Below, piece after piece: positions 53,280 through 60,746 of a stretch of 64,000 nucleotides of DNA. Numbering within the stretch: the first letter of the stretch is position 1; each line of letters begins with the position of its first letter. This DNA is from Pseudodesulfovibrio pelocollis. GTDB taxonomy: Bacteria > Desulfobacterota > Desulfovibrionia > Desulfovibrionales > Desulfovibrionaceae. The position numbers were made by a program, and so were the translations under genes. Below the pieces are notes generated by a model. The model made no database searches. It had not been told where the DNA came from and was given only the letters and a program-made list of their open reading frames with translations. The stretch covers positions 62,001 through 126,000 of the forward strand of contig NZ_JASTWE010000001.1 in the NCBI RefSeq assembly GCF_030282845.1, read 5' to 3'.

Positions 53280-54032
53280 TCACGCCTGATCACGCATGGC
53301 GGGCGCCAGGAATGCCTGGAGCTTTTCCCTGACCACGCTCGGGTGGTCGCCCCGCTGGAGCGAGGCCACGCCCTCGATCATAATCTGCATGAACAGGGCG
53401 TCTTCGGCCGAGCGCTCCTCCAGCTTGGTGGCCATGGGCAGAAACACGCAGTTGGCCAGGACCGCGCCATAGAATGTCGTCAGCAGGGCCACGGCCATGG
53501 CCGGGCCAATGGAGGAAGGGTCTGAAAGGTTGGAGAGCATATTGACCAGCCCTATCAGGGTGCCGATCATGCCGAACGCCGGAGCCATGGTGCCCATGCC
53601 CCGGAATACGGACTGCCCCTGGCGGTGGCGCTGCTTCATGAACTCAAGCTCGATTTCCATGACCGAGCGGACCAGAGTCTCGCTCGACCCGTCCACCACC
53701 AGCATGACGCCCTTCTTGAGGAAAGGGTCCTCGATGGGTGCCTTCTCCAGGGCCACAAGGCTCTGCTTGCGCGCCGTATCGGCCAGGGAGGAAATGAGCC
53801 GGATGATGTCCTGGGGATCGTTGGACTTGAACATCAGCGTCTTCAGCCCCACCTTGATGGTGCCGATGACCACGCCCAGCGGGAACATGACAAAGGTGAC
53901 CGCAAAGGTCCCGCCGATGACCACCGCCACCGACGGAATATCAATGAATCCGGCGGCATTACCACCCATGAAGATGGCGGTGAGGACAAGCCCGAACGCA
54001 CCGAACAGGCCAATCAGCGTTGCGATATCCAT
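53280..54032 (-). CDS. motA: Flagellar stator protein MotA/PomA
   Basis: The 250-residue protein has four membrane segments: two near the start (MDIATLIGLFGAFGLVLTAI and PSVAVVIGGTFAVTFVMFPL), a long cytoplasmic loop with the torque-related charged residues, and two near 150-200 (MAPAFGMIGTLIGLVNML and MAVALLTTFYGAVLANCVFLP). Those are PomA/MotA signatures. It begins 9 bases after the FapA-like stop on the minus strand and precedes both MotB-like genes. Confidence 0.93.
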   Translation of the reverse strand: MDIATLIGLFGAFGLVLTAIFMGGNAAGFIDIPSVAVVIGGTFAVTFVMFPLGVVIGTIKVGLKTLMFKSNDPQDIIRLISSLADTARKQSLVALEKAPIEDPFLKKGVMLVVDGSSETLVRSVMEIELEFMKQRHRQGQSVFRGMGTMAPAFGMIGTLIGLVNMLSNLSDPSSIGPAMAVALLTTFYGAVLANCVFLPMATKLEERSAEDALFMQIMIEGVASLQRGDHPSVVREKLQAFLAPAMRDQA

Positions 54033-54040
54033 ACAGTCTC

Positions 54041-55159
54041 TTATCTCATGAATTTGTGAGCCGATGCGCCAATCCTGACCTCATCGTTCTCGTGGTAGAA
54101 GTACACGTCCTCAAGAAAGTCATCCACCTTCAGGAAGGCCGAGCCGATGCTGATCTCCACCCCGGGTTTGACCACTCCGGGCACCAGTATCCGGCACCTG
54201 TCCACCTGCCCGGTTCCCCGGATGCCTTCCCACAACTTGACCTTGAGGGTCTTGAGCAGTCCGAGTTCATGGCTGACCGCCGCGAGCCGTATCCCGCACT
54301 GGCGCGAATTCTCGCCCCGCTTGATGGATTTTTCGCAGGCGACCATCTCCTCGTGCAGCCCATGGATGCGCCTGTCATATTCGGCGTCGGTAAAAAGCAG
54401 CCCGGGATCGTATCCCACCACCAGCGAGGTGTCGGTGTCCAGGCCGCCGCCGAGTTGCTCGCCCACATAGACATACTCGTGGCAGTGGATGCGGCCGCCC
54501 GTGAGCCTGCCGCCCACGGCCAGCCTGCGGCCCGCGTACACATCGCTGTGCATGAGGGCACCCTTGACCAGGATGTCCTCCTGGGCCTTGAGGGTGGCGT
54601 ATTCGCAAAAGGCGAGCTTCATGGTCCGCCCGGCCTCGAGAAAGGCGGTCTTGCCGCCCTTGACGCCCCCCCGGCAGTTGAGCCCGCGCAGCGCCTCGAC
54701 GCGCGCCCCTTCGACCTGCCCCTGGATGGTAACCTCGCGTCCGCGCACGGCAAACCCGCCGCGCGCCGAGCCGCCGATGATCACGTTGCCGATGAAGTTG
54801 ATGTTTCCAGTGCGAAAATCCACCTCCGACGGCAGGGTCAGGGTGTCGAGCACGACGATCTTCCCATCCTGGTAGCACACGTACCCGTTCACCGCCGCAA
54901 AAAGTTGATCGGGACTGGCGCGTTTGATGCCCGTCCCCTTGCCTGCGGGAAAGATCTTGTCCTCGAAAACGAATCGCGGATCAGCCCCGCCTTCGGGCAT
55001 ATCGGCCAGATCAACCCACTGGGCGATGACATCCCCAGTCTCCACGCTCTGAACGAAGTTCAGCTCGTAGTGATCGACGCTGCCGTCGTCCTGATGCTCG
55101 GGCCTGAGGATTTGCTGGTCCAGATCGGGATTGAAGTGGTGTTTGAGCCAATAAGGCAT
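54041..55159 (-). CDS. FapA-like (DUF342) protein
   Basis: This 372-residue protein belongs to the DUF342/FapA (flagellar assembly protein A) group. The N-terminal part carries the acidic FVQSVETGDVIAQWVD region and the middle is a beta-helix of hexapeptide-like turns (INFIGNVIIGGSARGGFAVRG split over 12 turns, VTIQGQVEGARVEALRG). It ends in a coiled-coil-like segment and a short beta part. The ATG at 55157-55159 follows GAGG; an upstream extension is ignored. Its neighbours motA/motB and flaG support a flagellar role; molecular function is not established. Confidence 0.82.
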   Translation of the reverse strand: MPYWLKHHFNPDLDQQILRPEHQDDGSVDHYELNFVQSVETGDVIAQWVDLADMPEGGADPRFVFEDKIFPAGKGTGIKRASPDQLFAAVNGYVCYQDGKIVVLDTLTLPSEVDFRTGNINFIGNVIIGGSARGGFAVRGREVTIQGQVEGARVEALRGLNCRGGVKGGKTAFLEAGRTMKLAFCEYATLKAQEDILVKGALMHSDVYAGRRLAVGGRLTGGRIHCHEYVYVGEQLGGGLDTDTSLVVGYDPGLLFTDAEYDRRIHGLHEEMVACEKSIKRGENSRQCGIRLAAVSHELGLLKTLKVKLWEGIRGTGQVDRCRILVPGVVKPGVEISIGSAFLKVDDFLEDVYFYHENDEVRIGASAHKFMR

Positions 55160-55317
55160 CACGCCTCGGTGCGGAAACCCTTGATAAAAATGGAATGGCT
55201 CGCGCTGAGCGAGCCGCAAGTCACCAAATTGAAACACTTTTATACTAAATCAAATTCTATTTCATTTTACGCCCTGCGTCAATGATTTTGCCCGTTCCGG
55301 TCGCGGGCCAGACTCCC

Positions 55318-55344
55318 TAAAGATTATCAAAAAAATGACGATAA
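55318..55344 (+). promoter_or_regulatory. Sigma-28 (FliA)-type promoter of flaG
   Basis: TAAA (55318-55321), a 15-base spacer and GACGATAA (55337-55344) match the flagellar sigma-28 consensus TAAA-N15-GCCGATAA at all but one position. The flaG ATG follows 58 bases later. Confidence 0.75.
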
Positions 55345-55402
55345 GAATGTCGAGACAGGTGTAAAGGCCTGGAGTATTCGTGCAACACCAGGGAGGGAGA
55401 CC

Positions 55403-55780
55403 ATGAATTTCTCCGAAATATCAAGAGAGCGGGATCTGCGCCTGGAGGGCGTCACCCCCGCCAAGACAGTGGCCAGGCCCCCGGCCCGCGACCCGGAGAC
55501 CAGGGAGACGCCGCCCATCCGTGACGGCAGCGCAAAGGACGAGAAGCCCGCCCCCCTCTCCAGGGAAGACGTGGCCGCCCTGGCCGCCGGAATGGAAAAG
55601 ACCCTCGAAGCGAGCAACGTCAAGCTGAAGTTCAACATCATCGAGGACAACGACACCGTCCAGGTCGAGATCGTCAACGGCGAGGGAAAGACCATCCGCA
55701 AGATCCCGAGCGACGACATGATCAAGCTCTCCAAGTCCCTCGAAAACCTGGAACGGGGATTCCTCGACGCCCGATCCTGA
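55403..55780 (+). CDS. flaG: FlaG-family flagellar protein
   Basis: FlaG proteins affect filament length. The 125-residue protein has a disordered, Pro/Arg-rich first half and the conserved FlaG core with KLKFNIIEDNDTVQVEIVN and GKTIRKIPSDDMIKLSKSL. GGGAGG precedes the ATG. The sigma-28-type promoter upstream means it is expressed late in flagellum building. No flagellin is in the window. Confidence 0.88.
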   Translation: MNFSEISRERDLRLEGVTPAKTVARPPARDPETRETPPIRDGSAKDEKPAPLSREDVAALAAGMEKTLEASNVKLKFNIIEDNDTVQVEIVNGEGKTIRKIPSDDMIKLSKSLENLERGFLDARS

Positions 55781-55924
55781 TCGCAGAGACTCACGTCGCA
55801 ACACGAGCCGCCCCCGTCAGCCAACAGGCGGCGGCGCTTCCGCATTGCCCTTTTCCCCATTCCCTTGCCAACCGCATCCGCATCATGCATATTGTCATCA
55901 GGACACCAGAAACCGGAGGCAGCC

Positions 55925-56215
55925 ATGTCCGGCATGAGCATTTCCACCGAGTCCGTGTCCGCGCTGACCGAGAATCTGATGCGCGGCGCTGACACCGTCA
56001 AGGAGACCACCAGCACCGTTCTGTCCGCCGCCAACCGCATCGGGCCGGACACCGGCGAGCAGGCGGTGGCCGGGGCTGAGGTGGCGTCGCGCACCAGCGA
56101 TTTCTTCGGCTCGGGCACCGATCTCGGGTCCACCGGCACCGACTACGACACCGCGCAGGCGGTCAACAACACCATCATGAGCGGCCGGGGTGCCGTGGCC
56201 GACCTGACCATCTGA
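55925..56215 (+). CDS. Small acidic protein, function unknown
   Basis: The 96-residue protein begins MSGMSISTESVSALTENLM, is Ala/Thr/Ser/Gly-rich, and has no Cys, no signal peptide and no membrane segment. GGAGG lies six bases before the ATG at 55925. The composition resembles small proteins of flagellar or secretion clusters, but I do not recognise a family. It precedes azoR by 22 bases, so it may be co-transcribed. Confidence 0.65.
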   Translation: MSGMSISTESVSALTENLMRGADTVKETTSTVLSAANRIGPDTGEQAVAGAEVASRTSDFFGSGTDLGSTGTDYDTAQAVNNTIMSGRGAVADLTI

Positions 56216-56237
56216 ACCCTGTCCAAGGAGATTCCCC

Positions 56238-56852
56238 ATGACCAGGATCATGTACATCAAGGCGTCCCCCAGAGGCGCACGCTCCCACTCCATCGCCGTG
56301 GCCGACCGCTTCATCGAGGCATGCCGGGCCGCCGACCCCGGCGTCGAGATCCTTGAGCGCAACCTTTTCGCCATGGACCTGCCGCCCCTTGACGGGCCAA
56401 CCCTGGTGGGCAAGTACAACATCATGCACGGTCGCCCCTTCTCCGAGGCGGACAAGAAGGCGTGGCGCGCTGTGGAAACAGTCATCGAGGACTTCAAGAG
56501 CGCGGACAAATACGTCTTCGCCATCCCCATGTGGAACTTCTCCCTGCCCTACCGCCTCAAGCATTTCATGGACATCGTGGCCCAGCCCACCTACACCTTC
56601 GTGCCCGAGGGCGGCGGCTACAAGGGGCTGGTCAACGCCCCGGCCTTCATCGCCTATGCCCGGGGCGGCGACTACCCCGATGGCTCGCCCTACAACTTCC
56701 AGGAAGACTACATGACCTTCTATCTCGGCTTCATCGGCATCACTGACGTGAAGAGCGTGGCCGTGCAGCCCACCCTAGCTGGCGACGGTCCGCGCGACGC
56801 CTCCAAGGCCCAGGCCATCGAAAAGGCCCTTGAGATCGCCCGGAGCTTCTGA
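56238..56852 (+). CDS. azoR: FMN-dependent NADH-azoreductase
   Basis: This flavodoxin-like quinone/azo reductase uses NADH to reduce quinones or azo bonds. Of 204 residues, IKASPRGARSHSIAVADRF binds FMN phosphate, PMWNFSLPYRLKHFMD is the second FMN site, and ARGGDYP with a FYLGFIGITDV stretch follows, all typical of AzoR. AAGGAGATT precedes the ATG. A stress or quinone-detoxifying role is likely. Confidence 0.92.
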   Translation: MTRIMYIKASPRGARSHSIAVADRFIEACRAADPGVEILERNLFAMDLPPLDGPTLVGKYNIMHGRPFSEADKKAWRAVETVIEDFKSADKYVFAIPMWNFSLPYRLKHFMDIVAQPTYTFVPEGGGYKGLVNAPAFIAYARGGDYPDGSPYNFQEDYMTFYLGFIGITDVKSVAVQPTLAGDGPRDASKAQAIEKALEIARSF

Positions 56853-56869
56853 TTACGACCCCACGCAAG

Positions 56870-56902
56870 AAGGCCCCCGCCATGTCATGGCGGGGGCCTT
56901 TC
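56870..56902. terminator. Two-way terminator between azoR and ppsA
   Basis: AGGCCCCCGCCAT and ATGGCGGGGGCCT form a 13-base-pair stem around GTC, with short T runs on both strands, serving the two convergent genes. Confidence 0.85.
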
Positions 56903-56922
56903 GTCGTTGTGGCGTATGCTCT

Positions 56923-59900
56923 CTACCAGCTCTTGGCGCGCTGCGCCTCCAAGGCCGCTTCCTGCTCGTCGAAGGAGGCGAACCCGGCGTGGCGCATGGC
57001 GTCTTCCACGGTGTGGTGCCAATCCCAGCTGGCATAGATGACCGGCTTGTGGAACATGCCGCGGAACTGCTCCATCTCCTGGCGGTAGAACTCTTCCTTG
57101 GGGGTCTCCATGTGCTCGCGCAACTGCTCGCTGAAACGGTCCAGCTCGCCTTCGTACCACTCCATGAAGTCCTCGGGGGACTTGTATTTCTTGAGGATAT
57201 GCCCGTAGCTGTTCTCTTCGAGCAGCTTGCGCAGCCCGTTCATGTGCTGCTGCTTGAGCCACTTGCCCAGATCACGGGTCCTGATGTTCTCGGCCTCGAC
57301 CGCAGCCATGTCGAACTTGGTCTGCTGATAGGTGTCGGGCACCACCGAAGCGGAGACGATGCCAGCCACGGCCACCAGCCCGCGCAGGATGAGGCTGTTG
57401 CTGACGCCCTGGCCGCAGAAGCCCACCTTCTTGCCCACCTTCTGGCCGGCGAAGATGGCCGCGAGGATGGCCCAGACCACGGCCGGGTCCTCCTCGTCGT
57501 AGATATGCTGGAGGCTCGCGTTGTCACGGTCCGTGGCCAGCACCATCTGGGTCATGTCGTTGGAACCGATGGAGAAGCCGTCCACCTCATGCAGGAACTC
57601 CTTGCACAGGATGGCGTTGCTCGGAATCTCGGCCATGAGGATGACCTTGAGGTTGTCGCGGCCGGATTCCAGGTTGTGGACCTGCTTGAGGTAGCGCTTC
57701 ATGCTCCGTGCCTCTTCCAGGGTGCGCACGAAGGGGAACATGATGCTCAGGTTCTTGCCGCCGTAGATGCCCCTGGCCAGCTTGAAGGCCTCCAGCTCCC
57801 AGTCGTGAATGTTGCGCGACACGCCCCGGTAGCCGATCATGGGGTTGTCCTCGTGCGCCTCGAAGAGCAGGCCGCCCAGCAGGTTGCGGTACTCGTTGGA
57901 CTTGAAGTCCGTGGTCCGGTAGATGATGTTGCTGCCGTAGAAGGCCATGGCAAAGAGGGCCAGCCCCTGGGCCAGGGTCTGGATGTAGTTTTCCTTGCCC
58001 GAGGTGTAACCGCGCGCCTCAAGCAGGTTGCGGATGCGGTCGGGCAGCGTGGCCACCTCGTCCATCTCGGACTTGAGCCCCATCTTGAGGGCCACCTCTT
58101 CGCGGAGGGCCGTGACCTGATCGAGGTAGGCCACGATCTCGGGGTGGTTCTTGAGGCGCTTGACGTACTCGGCCACGATCATCTCGTGCTCCTGACGGCT
58201 CTTCCACGCCTCGCTACGCTGCTCGGGCATGGGTTCGAGCATGTCATGATAGCCGAGAATGACCGCCACGTGGGCCTCAAGATCAATGGAGGTCTTGAGC
58301 ACGTCAAGCCGGTCTGTGGAATAGGAGATGTGCTCGTCGAGCTTGTGGTCCATCTCGCGAAGCTTACGATGCATGGCCAGCACCTCGTCGGTGCTGCGCG
58401 ACCCTTCCTGCTCGGCCAGTGAGTCCATCTTGACGGAAAGGCCGGTAACCAGCCCGACGTATTCGCGCAGCTTGAGCGGCATGCGGATGAGGCCGGCGGC
58501 GAGCTGCTCCTTCATCACCTTGGTCAGATGGTTGTCCATCTGCTGGATTTTTTCCTCGACCAGATCATTGAGGGTGTCCTTGTCATAGGCCTCAAGGGCC
58601 ATGGGATGCACCCCGATGTTGCCGAGCATGAATTCGGCGCGCAGCAGGCCGATCTCGAAATCGGGCACGGTGCGCAGGCGGGAGAGGAAGAGGGCCTGCC
58701 CCACGTCGGCCAGGATGAGGCCCACCTTGGTCTTGGTGGCGGGCAGTTCGGCGAGGTTGATCTCGCCGCCCACCTGCACCAGGGGCAGTTCGCCGCGGTA
58801 GACCTTGCCACTTGTGCCGTCCACCGTGATCTGCTGGCCATCAAGGGAACGCAAAGCCTCAAGCCGCTGAATGCCGATGATGGCCGGGATACCCAGCTCG
58901 CGTGAGGTGATGGCCGCGTGGCTGGTGTCGCCGCCCACGTCGGCCAGGATGGCCGAGGCAATGCGCATGCCCGGGACCATGTCCGGGTCGGTGCGCTCGG
59001 CGGCCAGGATGTCGCCCTTGTTGATCTTGTTCAGTTCCAGGGCGGAGCGCAGGTATTTGACCGTACCCTGCCCTGCCCCGCGCGACGCGCCGTTGCCTTC
59101 GAGGATGACTTCGGCCGAATCAACGGCCTTTTTGTCCACTTCGAGGCGACGCATGAAAATGGTGTCCGGGTGCTGCTCAAGCTCCTCGTTCCAGCGGGTC
59201 TCGGGCCGCGCCTGGACGAACCAGAGCCGGTCGGTCTTGTCGATGCAGAACTCGGTGTCCATGATCATGTCGCCATAGGCCTTGGAGATGGCGCGCACGC
59301 CGTGGGCCACCATCTCGGCCTGGGCGATGGAGAGCGCCCAGCGGGTGACCTCGTTGTCCGGCACCTTGACCACATGGGTGCCGCTGCCGTCCTCCTTGTA
59401 GACGATCTTCTTCTCCTTGCAGCCCATGTAGCGGATGACCACCTCGCGGCCGCCGTTGCGCTGGAAGACGTAGAATTTGTCGGGGGTGACCATGCCACCC
59501 ACCACGGCCTCGCCCAGGCCGTAGCTGGCGTCGATGGACACGAGATCGTTGCGGTCCGTGCCCCGACAGCCCGTGGCGGTGTCCGCGCTGAAGGCCGTGC
59601 CCGAGATGACCGGATTGATCATGCGCATGATGCACACCGAAAGGGAGGTGTGCTCGATGGCCCACTCCTTCTTGGCGGTCTCGGCGATGGAGTCGTCGCC
59701 GGTCTCCTCGGCCTTGGTGATGGCGTCGAGGATCGCCTCGCGGCGGTAGGTCATGGAGCGCAGGTTGTAGGCCGAGGCGCAGTCCCAGTGATAGGCTTCG
59801 AGGCACTCGTCAGCCCCGATGATGTTCAGGTAGGTGTCCTGGAGTCCGGCAAAGGCCTTCTTGCGGCTGTCCTCTCCGGCGGCGGAAGAGCGCACGGCCA

Positions 59901-60513
59901 CGGGCACGTCGTCCATGCCCGCCTCCTTGCAGATGGACTGGTAGGCGCTCATGACCTCGGCACCGATGGCTTCAGGAATATCAACGGATAAAATGGCGGA
60001 CTGGACCAGCACCGAACGCTTGCGCAGCTGGTCGATGCCCTCGGGCGAGGTGGCAAAACCCTCGACGACGTTGTTGATGAAGGTGCGCAGCTTGATGGGC
60101 GTACCCGACTGCTTGGCCGATTGCTCGCGAATCTTGCGACCCACATGGCGCACGAATTTCTGGAGGAACTCGGAGTCCTGGTTCACCTCGTCGGAGTGCC
60201 AATCGACCTGATTGTACTCCTTGTCCACGGTGGACCGGACCACGGCGGCGTTGACCTTGGTCTCGTCAAGGATGGTATGGAAAGCGTGCGAGGAAATGGC
60301 CCGGAATTCCGGAGTCCTGATGCCCTGAACCTGGCTGATGATGGCGGTATTGTAGTTCTTGCCGCCGACGAGAAGCTCGGCCTCTTCGCCTATCAGGGTG
60401 ATTTCGGCACCGTTGAGAACCAGCTTCTCTTCGAGACTCTCAGTGTTTGCCCCCGTATTGGCGGCCTTGGCGTTTTCAGCCTTCTGGGCGGGCTTTTTCT
60501 GGGTCTTGGCCAT
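56923..60513 (-). CDS. ppsA: Enlarged phosphoenolpyruvate synthase-type protein
   Basis: PEP synthase makes PEP from pyruvate with ATP for gluconeogenesis. At 1,196 residues it is about 400 longer than E. coli PpsA. Order: Ala/Lys-rich N-terminal tail, ATP-binding part with AVRSSAAGEDS, ISGTAFSADTATG and FVQARPETRW, phospho-His domain with GGDTSHAAITSRELGIPAIIG across two blocks (His532), a helical insert (about 620-830), the PEP barrel with MIGYRGVSRN and catalytic Cys1033 (GFCGQGVSN), and a charged C-terminal tail. D. vulgaris has a similar long protein beside pyruvate carboxylase. The ATG at 60511-60513 follows AGGAGGAAGAG. Confidence 0.9.
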   Translation of the reverse strand: MAKTQKKPAQKAENAKAANTGANTESLEEKLVLNGAEITLIGEEAELLVGGKNYNTAIISQVQGIRTPEFRAISSHAFHTILDETKVNAAVVRSTVDKEYNQVDWHSDEVNQDSEFLQKFVRHVGRKIREQSAKQSGTPIKLRTFINNVVEGFATSPEGIDQLRKRSVLVQSAILSVDIPEAIGAEVMSAYQSICKEAGMDDVPVAVRSSAAGEDSRKKAFAGLQDTYLNIIGADECLEAYHWDCASAYNLRSMTYRREAILDAITKAEETGDDSIAETAKKEWAIEHTSLSVCIMRMINPVISGTAFSADTATGCRGTDRNDLVSIDASYGLGEAVVGGMVTPDKFYVFQRNGGREVVIRYMGCKEKKIVYKEDGSGTHVVKVPDNEVTRWALSIAQAEMVAHGVRAISKAYGDMIMDTEFCIDKTDRLWFVQARPETRWNEELEQHPDTIFMRRLEVDKKAVDSAEVILEGNGASRGAGQGTVKYLRSALELNKINKGDILAAERTDPDMVPGMRIASAILADVGGDTSHAAITSRELGIPAIIGIQRLEALRSLDGQQITVDGTSGKVYRGELPLVQVGGEINLAELPATKTKVGLILADVGQALFLSRLRTVPDFEIGLLRAEFMLGNIGVHPMALEAYDKDTLNDLVEEKIQQMDNHLTKVMKEQLAAGLIRMPLKLREYVGLVTGLSVKMDSLAEQEGSRSTDEVLAMHRKLREMDHKLDEHISYSTDRLDVLKTSIDLEAHVAVILGYHDMLEPMPEQRSEAWKSRQEHEMIVAEYVKRLKNHPEIVAYLDQVTALREEVALKMGLKSEMDEVATLPDRIRNLLEARGYTSGKENYIQTLAQGLALFAMAFYGSNIIYRTTDFKSNEYRNLLGGLLFEAHEDNPMIGYRGVSRNIHDWELEAFKLARGIYGGKNLSIMFPFVRTLEEARSMKRYLKQVHNLESGRDNLKVILMAEIPSNAILCKEFLHEVDGFSIGSNDMTQMVLATDRDNASLQHIYDEEDPAVVWAILAAIFAGQKVGKKVGFCGQGVSNSLILRGLVAVAGIVSASVVPDTYQQTKFDMAAVEAENIRTRDLGKWLKQQHMNGLRKLLEENSYGHILKKYKSPEDFMEWYEGELDRFSEQLREHMETPKEEFYRQEMEQFRGMFHKPVIYASWDWHHTVEDAMRHAGFASFDEQEAALEAQRAKSW

Positions 60514-60592
60514 CTCTTCCTCCTGGAAAGTCCGTGCAGTTCAAGGCGGAATCCCAATCCCCCCCGATCCGAGGCCCACGGCTCCCTGCTGA

Positions 60593-60609
60593 TGATTAGT
60601 GAACAATCA
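60593..60609. repeat. 17-base inverted repeat upstream of ppsA
   Basis: TGATT and AATCA are arms around AGTGAAC in the leader between the possible promoter and the ppsA start. It may be a regulator site; nothing identifies which. Confidence 0.35.
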
Positions 60610-60642
60610 AAGAGCGATCCCGATTCTGTCCTGGACTACCCG

Positions 60643-60670
60643 CTTACAGGGTAATCCCACTCCCCGTCAA
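60643..60670 (-). promoter_or_regulatory. Possible ppsA promoter
   Basis: On the minus strand TTGACG (60665-60670) and TGTAAG (60643-60648) are 16 bases apart, giving a leader of about 120 bases before the ppsA ATG. The -10 box is only a fair match. Confidence 0.35.
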
Positions 60671-60746
60671 TGATACAGGGGGAAACGGGTCGCATTTATC
60701 ACCTGACCGCGCGAAAATCCCCCCGCTCGCGCAGGAGGGACGCTCC

